36,535 bases of DNA from Pseudomonas sp. GM50 (GCF_000282375.1 NZ_AKJK01000120.1:1-36535), one strand, 5' to 3'. Positions 23,605-32,290 are shown, counted from the first letter of the stretch. The notes: generated from the sequence alone by a model not told the origin. Program-made: numbers and translations.

Positions 23605-24738
23605 GTGGCCATCGATATTCACTGGATTCGCGACAACGATAGCCTCGGTCAGTTTTGTGCCGAGTGGCAGCAGCTGCCATTCGTTGCCCTCGACACCGAA
23701 TTCATGCGGGTCGACACCTTTTACCCGATCGCAGGCCTGCTGCAGATCGGCGATGGCGTACGCGCTTACCTGATTGACCCGCTGACTATCGACAATTGGC
23801 AGCCGTTGGCCGCGTTGCTGGAAAACCCGGCCGTGGTCAAAGTCGTGCATGCGTGCAGCGAAGACCTCGAAGTCCTGTTGCGCCTGACCGGCAGCCTGCC
23901 GGCGCCGCTGTTCGACACCCAACTGGCCGCCGCTTACCTGAACCTCGGTTTTTCCATGGGTTATTCGCGGCTGGTGCAGGAAGTGCTTGGCATCGATCTG
24001 CCCAAGGGCGAGACCCGTTCCGACTGGCTGCAACGTCCTCTGTCCGACACCCAGATCAGCTACGCCGCCGAAGATGCCTTGCACCTGGCGGAAGTTTTCG
24101 TACAGCTGCGTCCGAAGCTTTCTGACGAAAAATACGCCTGGGTTTTGGAAGACGGTGCCGAACTGGTGGCCAATCTGCGTCGCGAGGTCGACCCGTATGA
24201 GGTCTATCGCGATGCCAAACTGGCCTGGAAGCTGTCCCGTGCCCAACTCGCCGTGTTGCGTGAACTTTGCGCCTGGCGCGAACGCGAAGCCCGTGCCCGC
24301 GATCTGCCACGCAACCGTATTGTCCGTGAGCATTCCCTGTGGCCGTTGGCGCGCACGCAACCGGACAACCTCGGCGCGCTGGCGAAAATCGAAGACATGC
24401 ACCCGCGTACCGTGCGTCAGGACGGCGAATTTCTGCTTGATCTGATCAAGCGCTCTGGCAGTGTGTCGCCTGATCAATGGCCACCGGCGGTGCCGGAGCC
24501 GTTGCCGGTGGACGCCGCCGCGCTGGTCAAACAACTGCGCGCGATTGGCCAGGCCGAAGCCGAACGCCTGAACATCGCGCCAGAACTGATGCTGCGCAAG
24601 AAAACCCTGGAAGCGCTGCTCAAGAGCGGCTTCCCCAATGGTCCTTACCAATTGCCTGATTCGCTGCGTGGCTGGCGCCGCGAATTGATGGGCCAAGCGC
24701 TGCTCGACAGCCTGGCCACCGCCGGAGAACAGCCTTGA
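23605..24738 (+). CDS. rnd: Ribonuclease D
   Basis: A 377-residue 3'-5' exoribonuclease that trims tRNA precursors and other stable RNAs. The DEDDy exonuclease domain is complete: ALDTEF (Asp30, Glu32), HACSEDLEVL, FDTQLAAAYL and YAAEDALHL. An HRDC domain follows around residues 210-290 (AQLAVLRELCAWREREAR), then the C-terminal helical region. The GTG start giving VAIDIHWI is chosen because it matches the family N-terminus and follows AAGGGAGAG. An upstream in-frame ATG would add 21 non-homologous residues. Its TGA overlaps the TTG start of ycgL. Confidence 0.96.
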   Translation: MAIDIHWIRDNDSLGQFCAEWQQLPFVALDTEFMRVDTFYPIAGLLQIGDGVRAYLIDPLTIDNWQPLAALLENPAVVKVVHACSEDLEVLLRLTGSLPAPLFDTQLAAAYLNLGFSMGYSRLVQEVLGIDLPKGETRSDWLQRPLSDTQISYAAEDALHLAEVFVQLRPKLSDEKYAWVLEDGAELVANLRREVDPYEVYRDAKLAWKLSRAQLAVLRELCAWREREARARDLPRNRIVREHSLWPLARTQPDNLGALAKIEDMHPRTVRQDGEFLLDLIKRSGSVSPDQWPPAVPEPLPVDAAALVKQLRAIGQAEAERLNIAPELMLRKKTLEALLKSGFPNGPYQLPDSLRGWRRELMGQALLDSLATAGEQP

Positions 24739-25028
24739 AACGTATTTGCTCCATCTATCGAAGCCTGAAGAAAAACGAGATGTACCTCTATGTGCTCAAA
24801 AGCGATGCACTGGAGCGCGTTCCGGAAAGTCTGATGGCGGCCTTCGGCAAACCGCATCACGCTTTCGATCTGGTGCTGACGCCCGAGCGCAAGCTGTCGC
24901 GCGAAGACATCACTGTGGTGCTGGAAAACCTCGAAAAACAGGGTTACCACCTGCAAATGCCGCCGGCCGAAGACGAATACATCGAGCATCTGCCGGAAGA
25001 ATTGCTGCGACGCAACGACCCGATGTAA
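24735..25028 (+). CDS. ycgL: YcgL domain protein
   Basis: A 97-residue YcgL-family protein: KRICSIYRSLKKNEMYLYV at the start, then LMAAFGKPHHAFDLVLTPERKL and MPPAEDEYIEHLP. Its molecular function is unknown, though the family is widespread in gammaproteobacteria. It starts with TTG overlapping the rnd stop (TTGA), which implies translational coupling; a GGAGAA site lies 5-10 nt upstream. The rnd-ycgL pairing is the usual order in Pseudomonas as I recall it. Confidence 0.93.
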   Translation: MKRICSIYRSLKKNEMYLYVLKSDALERVPESLMAAFGKPHHAFDLVLTPERKLSREDITVVLENLEKQGYHLQMPPAEDEYIEHLPEELLRRNDPM

Positions 25029-25148
25029 TCGGCAAACAGGCTCTGTTCAGAGCCTTTGTGAAACACTGGAATGATTTTGGCGATGGCCAGGGCGATGGAG
25101 TGACACTCCGTCGGCGGCCGTCTGCACTGTTTTTGAAAGGTTTGAACC

Positions 25149-26081
25149 ATGCGCGTGCTGATTGCTGAACACGACCACCCTGTGTACGCCCAACTGCTGC
25201 GTCAGGCAGCGCCTGATCTGGAAGTACTGACCAGCGGTGACTCCGCCGAACTGGCCCGTCAGGCCGCCGATTGCCAGGTCTGGCTCGGTCAGCCGGACCT
25301 GCTGGCGACGCTGTTGCGTCAGGGCCACACGCCGGCATGGCTGCAGTCGACCTGGGCCGGCATCACGCCGTTGCTGGCCGACGGCCTGCCACGGCACTAT
25401 CGCCTGACTCGCGCGGTAGGGATTTTCGGTCAGGTCATGGCCGAATACGTACTGACTTACATGCTCGGCCACGAGCGCGAAGTACTGGCGCGCCTGGTCA
25501 GCCAGGTCGAGCGTAAATGGGACAACCGCCAGGGTCAAAGCCTGGCCGGGCGCAAGGTGTTGATCGTCGGCACCGGTGACATCGGTCAGACCGTGGCGCA
25601 GTTTCTGCTGCCGTTTGGCGTCGAGTTATATGGCATCGCCAGCGAAGCTCGCGAGCAGACGCCGTTTGTCGAAGTCGGCGCGCTGAGCGACTTGCCGCGT
25701 CTGGTCGGTAAGGTGGATTACGTGATCAATCTGCTGCCGAACACCCCGAATACTCACGACCTGTACGACGCCGCACTGTTCAAGCAGTTCAAGCCGACCG
25801 GGTTGTTCATCAACGTCGGGCGCGGTGTGGCGGTGGTCGATGCGGACCTGGTGGAAGCCTTGAAGGAAGGGCATCTGGCCGGGGCCGTGATCGACGTCTG
25901 CCGTCAGGAACCGCTGCCGCAACGCCATCCGTTCTGGACCGCGTGGGGCCTGCTGCTGACGGGGCACAGTTCGGCACCGACTTCGCCATCGATGATGGTG
26001 AAGCTGTTTGTCGAAAACCTGCGGGCGTATCAGGCGGGTGAAGCGTTGCGTGGGGAAGTGGATTTTTCACGCGGGTATTAA
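25149..26081 (+). CDS. D-isomer-specific 2-hydroxyacid dehydrogenase (GhrA-like)
   Basis: A 310-residue NAD(P)-dependent dehydrogenase, probably acting on glyoxylate, hydroxypyruvate or related 2-keto acids. The catalytic domain flanks a Rossmann domain with VLIVGTGDIGQTVA near residue 140. Catalytic residues are visible: Arg in INVGRGVAV, Glu in CRQEPLPQ, and His in LTGHSSAP. It begins MRVLIAEHD with an AAAGGTTT sequence upstream and lies 120 nt after ycgL, so may have its own promoter. Exact substrate is not determinable. Confidence 0.92.
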   Translation: MRVLIAEHDHPVYAQLLRQAAPDLEVLTSGDSAELARQAADCQVWLGQPDLLATLLRQGHTPAWLQSTWAGITPLLADGLPRHYRLTRAVGIFGQVMAEYVLTYMLGHEREVLARLVSQVERKWDNRQGQSLAGRKVLIVGTGDIGQTVAQFLLPFGVELYGIASEAREQTPFVEVGALSDLPRLVGKVDYVINLLPNTPNTHDLYDAALFKQFKPTGLFINVGRGVAVVDADLVEALKEGHLAGAVIDVCRQEPLPQRHPFWTAWGLLLTGHSSAPTSPSMMVKLFVENLRAYQAGEALRGEVDFSRGY

Positions 26082-26098
26082 ATCCACCACCCATTAAA

Positions 26099-26225
26099 TG
26101 TGGGAGCGGGCTTGTGGCGAGGGGGCTTGCCCCCGTTGGGCTGCGCAGCAGCCCCAAAATTGCTGATATGCCACAGATTTTGTGAGTGCTGCGCACTCAA
26201 ACGGGGGCAAGCCCCCTCGCCACAT
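26099..26225. repeat. REPIN: inverted pair of REP sequences
   Basis: The outer arms (tggcgagggggcttgcccccgtt and its complement) face each other around a spacer with smaller GC-rich hairpins (ggctgcgcagcagcc and gagtgctgcgcactc). It sits between two convergent genes and could also end transcription. Confidence 0.9.
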
Positions 26226-26227
26226 GG

Positions 26228-26821
26228 TTAGAGGGTGAAATCACCCTCGGCCGCCAACTCGTTCAGCGGACGACGCGGGCTTGGTTCTTCGCGTGCTTGC
26301 AGGTACTCGGCCAGCGTCGCCTTGTCGCCCAGCTTGCCGATCGCCACCGCCGCGTGCAGCGCATAGCCCTCAGGAATATTCAGCTCTTTGCGGGTCAGGT
26401 CCTGATCGAAGCCGGCCATGCCGTGGGTGTGCCAGCCGCTGATGCTCGCTTGCAGCGCCAGGTGACCCCAGGCCGAACCCGTGTCGAAGGTGTGCCACAG
26501 CGCTGGTGTTTCTTCAGTGGCGCCAGGTACCGCGAAGGTGGTTTTCGAGACGACGATCACCAGCGCCGAGGCGTGCTGCGCCCAGCTGCGGTTGAACTCG
26601 TTCAGCAGACTCAGATAACGCTCCCAGTTCGGCGTGTCGCGACGTGCGTAAAGAAACCGCCAAGGCTGCGAGTTGTACGCCGATGGCGCCCAGCGCGCGG
26701 CTTCGAAGAAGCTCAGCAGGGTCTCGACGGGAATGGTTTCGCCGGTGAACGCGCGGGGCGACCAGCGATCAGTGAACTGAGGGTGAATGGCGTAGTCGGC
26801 AACGCGTGGATTAGCACTCAT
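26228..26821 (-). CDS. Nitroreductase family flavoprotein
   Basis: A 197-residue FMN-binding nitroreductase-fold oxidoreductase. The N-terminal DRWSPRAFTGETIPVETL and AARWAPSAYNSQPWRFLYARR are family signatures that contact FMN; TGSAWGHLALQAS near residue 115 is the dimer/FMN segment. Reduces nitro groups or quinones with NAD(P)H in studied relatives; the physiological substrate here is unknown. The ATG is favoured over an adjacent in-frame TTG because of the AAAGGAA site 7-8 nt upstream. It ends 2 nt from a REPIN. Confidence 0.92.
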   Translation of the reverse strand: MSANPRVADYAIHPQFTDRWSPRAFTGETIPVETLLSFFEAARWAPSAYNSQPWRFLYARRDTPNWERYLSLLNEFNRSWAQHASALVIVVSKTTFAVPGATEETPALWHTFDTGSAWGHLALQASISGWHTHGMAGFDQDLTRKELNIPEGYALHAAVAIGKLGDKATLAEYLQAREEPSPRRPLNELAAEGDFTL

Positions 26822-27097
26822 CAAGAGATTCCTTTACGTTTGAAAGTGAGGTTCGTCTGAAACCTGCGGGCGCAGTTGAGCTGAGCGATGAGGTTTTTCG
26901 AGAGCCTGGGTAGTTCACCTGAATGCAACGCGGTTGAGCGTTAATGGCATTTGAGCATGGCTCCTTGTGACGGCAAAGTTACTTGGGGGCGTTATAACTG
27001 ACAAGTTCCGTTGTACCGGCAGTCGCCAATGCTTGGCCCGCCGGTGCCTTGGCACTAGACTGGCGGCCTTTCACCACCTGATGTTGATGCTTGAGCC

Positions 27098-27547
27098 ATG
27101 GCCGCCAAAGTCGAACCGTTCTGGATACGCAAAACCCTCGATCAACTCGATCAAGAGGAATGGGAATCGCTGTGCGATGGCTGTGGCCTGTGCTGCCTGC
27201 AAAAACTAGAGGACGAAGACGACAACTCCGTCTACTACACGCGTATCGCCTGCAAACTGCTGGACCTCAAAACCTGTCAGTGCACCGATTACCCCAACCG
27301 CCGCGACTTTGTACCCGATTGCATTCAGCTCACGCCGGGCAAGGCCGATGAGTTCAAATGGCTGCCGCCGACCTGCGGTTATCGACTGGTCAGCGAAGGC
27401 AAGGATTTGCCGCTCTGGCATCATCTGGTGTGCGGTGATCGCGATGCGGTGCACCACGAACGTATTTCCCAGTCCGGGCGCATGCTCGCCGAGGGCAGCG
27501 TGGCCGAAGACGATTGGGAAGACCATCTGATTTTTCGTGCGGGTTAA
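27098..27547 (+). CDS. ycgN: YcgN family cysteine-cluster protein (UPF0260)
   Basis: A 149-residue cytoplasmic protein of the YcgN/YkgJ family. It carries a metal-binding cysteine cluster CDGCGLCC (Cys26, 29, 32, 33) and further CKLLDLKTCQC, DC and CGY cysteines, typical of the zinc/iron-chelating domain. Function is unknown. The Met start MAAKVEPFWIRKTLDQ agrees with the family. It follows a 276-bp gap downstream of the divergent nitroreductase, where I see no further gene. Confidence 0.94.
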   Translation: MAAKVEPFWIRKTLDQLDQEEWESLCDGCGLCCLQKLEDEDDNSVYYTRIACKLLDLKTCQCTDYPNRRDFVPDCIQLTPGKADEFKWLPPTCGYRLVSEGKDLPLWHHLVCGDRDAVHHERISQSGRMLAEGSVAEDDWEDHLIFRAG

Positions 27548-27584
27548 TTCATTGCCACACAATCGGCGGTGATTACAAGAATTT

Positions 27585-27628
27585 GGGGCCGCTACGCAGC
27601 CCGGCGCGAGCAAGCTCGCTCGCCACAC
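27585..27628. repeat. Single REP-like hairpin
   Basis: A short palindromic REP unit (core gcgagcaagctcgctcgc) between ycgN and the next gene, lying just upstream of the AGGAG ribosome site of the gene at 27640. Confidence 0.75.
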
Positions 27629-27639
27629 TAGGAGTGTGT

Positions 27640-28869
27640 ATGGCTGTGGGAGTGCGCCTGGCATTAGCCTTTGGACTTTTGGCCCTGAGTTCGCCCGTGT
27701 GGGCGGCGAAGAAAGTCGATCTGGATTATCACGTGCGCCTGTTGCCGCAAAGCGATCAGGCCGAAGTGCGCCTGACCCTGGCACAGGGCTCGGCGGTGCG
27801 CAGTCTGGATTTCGACTTGGGCGACGGCAGTCACTACAGTGATTTCAAGGCCGATGGCCAATGGCAGCTCACACCGGGCAAACAGGCCCGTGGTGTCTGG
27901 CGCCCAACCGCCGACAAGGCCAGCCTGACCTACCGCGTGAGCATCAGCCATGGACGCAAGAGCGGCAGCTTCGACACCCGCATGACGCCGAACTGGGCGC
28001 TGATGCGTGGCGATGACCTGGTGCCTGCGGCCAAACTCGATCAGCAGGACGGCATCGAACTGGTTTCACGCCTTGAATTCGAATTGCCCAGCGGTTGGAA
28101 AAGCGTCGAAACCGCCTGGCCGCGGATCGGCAAGAACAAGTTCCGGATCGATAACGTCTCGCGCCTGTTCGACCGTCCCACTGGCTGGATGCTCGCCGGC
28201 CACCTTGGCAGCCGTCGCACGCGGCTGGGGGAAACCGAAGTCACCGTCGCCTCGCCACAGGGGCAGGGTATGCGTCGCATGGACGTGCTGACGCTGCTGA
28301 CTTTTGTCTGGCCGCAAGTGCAGGCAGTTTTTCCGCGTCATCCCGGCAAATTGCTGATTGTCGGCGGCAACGACCCGATGTGGCGCGGCAGCCTGGGCGC
28401 CCATGAATCGATCTACCTCAACAGCCGTCTGCCGCTGGTCAGCGAAAGCGGCACCAGTGCGCTGGTGCGCGAATTGGCTCAGGTGTTCGGGCGGATCAAC
28501 GACAGCCAGCGCAGTGACTGGATCAGCGAAGGGTTTGCCGAGTACTACGCCATCGAACTGATGCGCCGCGCAGGCGGCATGAGTGATGAGCGGTATGAAA
28601 GCCTGCACAGCAAGTTGGTCAAGGACAGCCAGAAGGTCAGCACATTGCGCGGTGAGCAGATCAATCCGGCGCAGGTGGCCAAAGCGGTGGTGTTGCTACA
28701 GGAACTGGACCGCGAGATTCGCCTGAAAACCCGCAACAAGCGCTCGCTGGATGATGTGCTGCGTGGAGCGATGCATTTGGAAAGTGTGGATACCCAGGAA
28801 TTCATTCAGCTCGCGCAAAGCGTTATTGGCGAGTCTTCCAAGGTGCTCGATACCGGGTTGCTTCAGTAG
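27640..28869 (+). CDS. Exported M61-like protein with a degenerate zinc site
   Basis: A 409-residue protein with a cleavable signal peptide (LALAFGLLALSSPVWA, cleavage after Ala22 or Ala23). A beta-rich N-terminal domain (about 25-200) precedes a helical domain resembling M61/gluzincin peptidases. In active M61 enzymes HExxH is followed by WxxEG; here the equivalent reads RELAQ (277-281) followed by WISEGFAEYY with Glu297. Both zinc histidines are therefore replaced by Arg and Gln while the glutamates remain, so it is probably not a zinc peptidase. The ATG has AGGAG 5 nt upstream. Family membership is inferred from this pattern, so the exact assignment is moderate. Confidence 0.75.
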   Translation: MAVGVRLALAFGLLALSSPVWAAKKVDLDYHVRLLPQSDQAEVRLTLAQGSAVRSLDFDLGDGSHYSDFKADGQWQLTPGKQARGVWRPTADKASLTYRVSISHGRKSGSFDTRMTPNWALMRGDDLVPAAKLDQQDGIELVSRLEFELPSGWKSVETAWPRIGKNKFRIDNVSRLFDRPTGWMLAGHLGSRRTRLGETEVTVASPQGQGMRRMDVLTLLTFVWPQVQAVFPRHPGKLLIVGGNDPMWRGSLGAHESIYLNSRLPLVSESGTSALVRELAQVFGRINDSQRSDWISEGFAEYYAIELMRRAGGMSDERYESLHSKLVKDSQKVSTLRGEQINPAQVAKAVVLLQELDREIRLKTRNKRSLDDVLRGAMHLESVDTQEFIQLAQSVIGESSKVLDTGLLQ

Positions 28870-28878
28870 CACCGCCAT

Positions 28879-28947
28879 CGCGGGCAAGCCTCGCTCCTAC
28901 GGAACGAGAGAATTCAAAAATTCCCGTAGGAGCGAGGCTTGCCCGCG
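28879..28947. repeat. REPIN with 24-bp perfect arms
   Basis: 28879-28902 is the exact reverse complement of 28924-28947; 21 bp lie between. It starts 9 nt after a stop codon and could serve as a terminator or RNA stabiliser. Confidence 0.92.
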
Positions 28948-28979
28948 AAGAGGCCCTGAGCCTCACCGCAACTTTCGGA

Positions 28980-29357
28980 TCAAACCCCGGCTTTAGGCGA
29001 CTTCAACGAATCGTTACCCGTCACGGTTGCGGTGTTGGTCGCCGCTCGCGCATTCGCCTTCAACCGGCTCAACTCTTCCCCGGCGCGCTCGATTCGCGCG
29101 CGTGCGTTTTCCATGTCCTGACGATTCTTTTCCAACAGTCTTTTCGCTGAGCAATGCCCGGTGATTCCCCGGGCGAGGGCGATGCCGCCGATGGCTATTT
29201 CAATCAATCCGAACACGCCACCGCGTCGCAGACCTTTGCTTAACATGACCACGCCACCCGCCAGGGAGCCTGCGCGTTCCCAACCATGAACGTTCTGTTC
29301 GGAAGGGCTCTGGAACGGGGTAGTCTCGATACGTTCTACAGGATTGAACTCGCGCAT
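28980..29357 (-). CDS. YgaP-type small membrane protein (DUF2892)
   Basis: A 125-residue protein. After a hydrophilic start MREFNPVERIETTP it has a membrane pair containing GWERAGSLAGGVVMLSKGL and GVFGLIEIAIGGIALARGITGHC, which match the DUF2892/YgaP transmembrane domain. The C-terminal 45 residues form a charged coiled-coil-like tail (KNRQDMENARARIERAGEEL) ending in a flexible Thr/Ala stretch. Function is unknown. The start is chosen for the GGAG site upstream; the longer frame runs through the neighbouring methyltransferase gene. Confidence 0.82.
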   Translation of the reverse strand: MREFNPVERIETTPFQSPSEQNVHGWERAGSLAGGVVMLSKGLRRGGVFGLIEIAIGGIALARGITGHCSAKRLLEKNRQDMENARARIERAGEELSRLKANARAATNTATVTGNDSLKSPKAGV

Positions 29358-29449
29358 GATCTGTCTCCAGGCAGGGAAGGGTTGCTTCAGCAATCGATAT
29401 TTAGCTGACTGCCTGGGTGAGCGGCTTGTTCCATCGAATATGCGACAAT

Positions 29450-29920
29450 TCAGCGGAATTTCGGGCCCGAACGGGTGTTGTTGCCCTTGGCCATGCGGTC
29501 GTACAGCACGACGTTGACGGTGGCCGCCAGGTTCATGCAGCCGGTGGTCGGGATGTAGACCACGTCTTCGCACCACTCGCGGATTTCTTTATCCAGCGAG
29601 CCGTCTTCGGGGCCGAAGATGTAGAGGGCGCGATCCGGGTGAGTGTATTCCGGCAGCGAGCGGGCGCCGTCGACCAGTTCCACGGCGACCGGGACACAGC
29701 CCAAGGGCAGGATTTTCTTCAGGTCGTCGATGCCGATCAGCGGGATGTCGTAGTGGACTCGCTTGGTGTCGGTGACGAAATCGGCGGCGCGTTCATAGCG
29801 CTTGCCGGTGTAAAAAACCGACGCCACGCCATAGCAGCCGGCGGCGCGCATGACCGAACCGACGTTCTCCGGTGATTTGGGGTTATACAAACCAATGCAG
29901 CTGTACCGTTTGTCTGCCAC
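29450..29920 (-). CDS. TrmH/SpoU-family RNA 2'-O-methyltransferase
   Basis: A 156-residue SPOUT-fold methyltransferase using SAM. Motif 1 is seen as NPKSPENVGSVMRAAGCYG (residues 13-31), motif 2 as YIFGPEDGSLD, and motif 3 as MNLAATVNVVLYDR near the C-terminus, together forming the trefoil-knot SAM site. It lacks an N-terminal RNA-binding domain, so is of the small TrmL-like class. The exact tRNA position is not known. A 92-nt gap separates it from the DUF2892 gene downstream. Confidence 0.92.
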   Translation of the reverse strand: MADKRYSCIGLYNPKSPENVGSVMRAAGCYGVASVFYTGKRYERAADFVTDTKRVHYDIPLIGIDDLKKILPLGCVPVAVELVDGARSLPEYTHPDRALYIFGPEDGSLDKEIREWCEDVVYIPTTGCMNLAATVNVVLYDRMAKGNNTRSGPKFR

Positions 29921-30012
29921 GAGCGGGGTGCCTTCGGGGAAAAAACGGCGATTATACGGGGATTGGGGGAGGGGTGTTCAGTTTGGAGATTGGTGGTGCC
30001 CGGACAAATGCT

Positions 30013-30104
30013 ATCGCGAGCAGGCTCGCTCCCACATTGGATCTGTGGTGTTCACAATTACTGTGTTCACAGAAAATCCCTGTGGGAGCGAGCCTGCTCG
30101 CGAT
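30013..30104. repeat. REPIN with 24-bp perfect arms
   Basis: 30013-30036 is the exact reverse complement of 30081-30104. This repeat is of the gcgagc/gctcgc type, different in core from that at 28879. It lies between the TrmH-type and yajD genes. Confidence 0.92.
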
Positions 30105-30130
30105 GAGGCCAGTTGGGGCATTGAAGATCT

Positions 30131-30502
30131 TTAATCTTCCTTCTTCATCAACCCCGCCAACGCCGCAAACGGGTTGTGCGTCGCCTTGGCAATCTTCGGC
30201 GTACTCAGCGAACCTTCATCGAAATACTGCTGATCGGTATAGCGCGAGTGTTCGTTGTCGTGGCAATACAGGCACAACAGCTCCCAGTTCGAGCCATCCT
30301 GAGGGTTGTTGTCGTGGTTGTGGTCGCGGTGATGCACGGTCAGTTCGCTCAGGCGTTTGCCGGAGAACTCACGGGCGCAGCGGCCACACACGTGCGGGTA
30401 CATCTTCAGGGCTTTGTCGCGGTAACCCATTTCCTTGTCGCGCTGGTTGTCGGCAAGGATGCGGTCCAGCTTCGATGTGTTGGTTGGGGTGGACGAACTC
30501 AT
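30131..30502 (-). CDS. yajD: YajD-type HNH nuclease
   Basis: A 123-residue protein with an HNH domain at about 38-86: CGRCAREF, then LTVHHRDHNHDNNP (HHxxxxH with metal residues), then LLCLYCHDNEH. The four cysteines in CxxC pairs bind structural zinc. It corresponds to the YajD family; a physiological substrate is unknown. It has no signal peptide. It is separated by 49 nt from the spermidine-synthase-like gene on the same strand. Confidence 0.93.
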   Translation of the reverse strand: MSSSTPTNTSKLDRILADNQRDKEMGYRDKALKMYPHVCGRCAREFSGKRLSELTVHHRDHNHDNNPQDGSNWELLCLYCHDNEHSRYTDQQYFDEGSLSTPKIAKATHNPFAALAGLMKKED

Positions 30503-30551
30503 GGGTTCACCTTTGTAAAAAGACTAATGACGGTTATGACGTGAGTTTAGC

Positions 30552-31238
30552 TCAGCCCTTGAGCTTCTCGGCAATCCAGATGGTGTGGCGGGTGCCCTTG
30601 TTGCCGTGGGCGAAGACTTGCACTTCCTCGGCCTTGAAGCCGGCTTTTTTCAGCTTGTCGGAAAACTGCCGGTCGGCGCTGGCCGACCACACCGCCAGCA
30701 CGCCTTTTGGCCGCAGGGCCTTGGCGCAGGCACTCAGGCCGCCGGCGGAGTAGAGCCAGCTGTTGGCCTTCTGGGTCAAACCTTCGGGGCCGTTGTCGAC
30801 GTCAAGCATGATCGCATCGAAACCTTGCGGCTCGGCTTGCAGTACTTTGGCCACGTCCTCCATACGGATCACGGTGCGCGGGTCGAGCAGCGGGTTACCG
30901 GCTTTCTCGCCCAGCGGCCCGCGATTCCACTCCACCACGCCGGGCACCAGTTCGGCGACCACCACTTCAGCCGTCTTGCCCAAATGCTTGAGCGCCGAGG
31001 CCAGGGTGAAGCCCATGCCCAGGCCACCGATCAATACCCGCGAATTCGGCCGGCCGGCGACTTTGCGGCAGGGGATTTCGGCCAGGGCATCTTCGGAGCC
31101 GTGCATGCGGGTGTTCATCAACTGCCCGCCGTCGCCACCCTGAATCTTGATGACGAAGTCCTCGCCGTATTCGAACAGGCACAGGGCACCGCCGTTTTCA
31201 GGGATGGGGGTGGTGTCGAGCAGAACGAAACGTTTCAT
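30552..31238 (-). CDS. Spermidine-synthase-like methyltransferase-fold protein
   Basis: A 228-residue Rossmann-fold protein of the spermine/spermidine synthase-like superfamily. It has the SAM/aminopropyl-donor pocket VLIGGLGMGFTLASAL near residue 70 and AELVPGVVEWNRG with an acidic residue, followed by DAIMLDVDNGPEGLT. It is shorter than true SpeE, and no speD is present in the window, so a polyamine role is not implied. The start MKRFVLLDTTP is chosen as matching the family; an in-frame ATG lies 15 codons upstream. Confidence 0.85.
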   Translation of the reverse strand: MKRFVLLDTTPIPENGGALCLFEYGEDFVIKIQGGDGGQLMNTRMHGSEDALAEIPCRKVAGRPNSRVLIGGLGMGFTLASALKHLGKTAEVVVAELVPGVVEWNRGPLGEKAGNPLLDPRTVIRMEDVAKVLQAEPQGFDAIMLDVDNGPEGLTQKANSWLYSAGGLSACAKALRPKGVLAVWSASADRQFSDKLKKAGFKAEEVQVFAHGNKGTRHTIWIAEKLKG

Positions 31239-31334
31239 GGGGCGCTCTTGAGGAGAAATTGACAGATGGAGGAAGGCAAACACGCGCAGTTGGGAGTAGC
31301 CTGCAAAAAGACCACAAGGCTAACGGAGCCATTG

Positions 31335-31625
31335 ATGAAGCGCACCATTCTAACGGTCATTGCCTTGGCCGCGCTCTCGATAACTGCAGTGCAAGCCCAG
31401 GAACTGCAAACCATCCCCACCAGCCCTGTGCCGATGCCCGGCTCACCCGGCACCGCCACTCCGACGCCGTATCCGCAGATCACCCCGACCAGTGTGCCCA
31501 AGGCCGGTACCGGCAGTGGCGGAGCACCGCTGTTACCGCCGATCGAAATGCCCAATCCACCCAAGGACCAGACCTTGCCGGGCCTTGAACCGAGCACGAC
31601 GAAAATCAAAACGCCGGGAGGCTAG
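31335..31625 (+). CDS. Secreted proline-rich small protein of unknown function
   Basis: A 96-residue protein with a clear signal peptide (MKRTILTVIALAALSITAVQA, cleavage after Ala21). The mature part is very rich in Pro, Thr and Gly (TPTPYPQITPTSVPKAG, PNPPKDQ) and is likely extended or disordered in the periplasm or outside. I recognise no family. The ATG at 31335 has a GGAG site 8-10 nt upstream and is chosen over 31266 because it begins the signal peptide. Its stop overlaps the convergent cyclic-nucleotide-binding gene by 4 nt. Confidence 0.8.
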   Translation: MKRTILTVIALAALSITAVQAQELQTIPTSPVPMPGSPGTATPTPYPQITPTSVPKAGTGSGGAPLLPPIEMPNPPKDQTLPGLEPSTTKIKTPGG

Positions 31626-32095
31626 ACCTGCTGCAAGAGCAGTTGCCCGTCGGCCATGCGCAAGCGTTTGGAGAGGGAGACGGCGAGGGCGCGGATGATC
31701 TTGGCGGCGATTTTCGGCGCGTCGTTGAGCATTTTTTCCAGGGAGTCCTTGCCCAGGTTGAGCAACTGGCAATTGCTCGCGGCCACGCAACTGGCTGAGC
31801 GTCGTTCACCGTCGAGCACAGCCATTTCTCCGAACGCCCGACCGCTGCGCAAGGTGGCCATGGTCACTCGTTGCCCGTCGCTGTTGGTCTTCTGCACCGC
31901 GACCTGGCCGGTGTGGATGATGCACATGAAACTGCCAGCATCGCCCTCATGGAAAATCTCTTCGCCTTCGGGAATGGTGCTGATGCTGAAGTAACCCGAA
32001 GCTGCCACGAAGTCTGCCGGCAGCAGTTGATCGAACAGGCCGCAGTCCATCAGCCAGTCGCGAATTTCGTTGTTCAGTAAGGTCGGTTCTGACAT
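31622..32095 (-). CDS. Cyclic nucleotide-binding domain protein
   Basis: A 157-residue protein with a single cNMP-binding beta-roll (about 20-135): EGEEIFHEGDAGSFMCIIHTGQVAV, then RSGRAFGEMAVLDGERRSASCVA, which is the phosphate-binding cassette with FGEMA and RxA-type residues. No helix-turn-helix follows, so it is not a Crp/Fnr regulator; it could be a ligand sensor that acts through protein contacts. The ligand is unproven. It begins 47 nt from a REPIN. Confidence 0.9.
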   Translation of the reverse strand: MSEPTLLNNEIRDWLMDCGLFDQLLPADFVAASGYFSISTIPEGEEIFHEGDAGSFMCIIHTGQVAVQKTNSDGQRVTMATLRSGRAFGEMAVLDGERRSASCVAASNCQLLNLGKDSLEKMLNDAPKIAAKIIRALAVSLSKRLRMADGQLLLQQV

Positions 32096-32142
32096 GTCGT
32101 CACGGTCTTTTTCTTGTGTCTGTGTCTGTTCCAGTCACCGCC

Positions 32143-32242
32143 CCCTTGTAGGAGCGAGGCTTGCCCGCGAAGAGGCCCTGACATTCAACATCAATGTCGG
32201 CCGTGATAATGCCTTCGCGGGCAAGCCTCGCTCCTACAAGGG
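32143..32242. repeat. REPIN with 29-bp perfect arms
   Basis: 32143-32171 is the exact reverse complement of 32214-32242. It is of the same sequence family as the repeat at 28879-28947. Lies between two minus-strand genes. Confidence 0.92.
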
Positions 32243-32290
32243 ATCGCGCCCAGTGTCTGGTGTTAAGACCGATACGCCGGGCCAAGTTCC

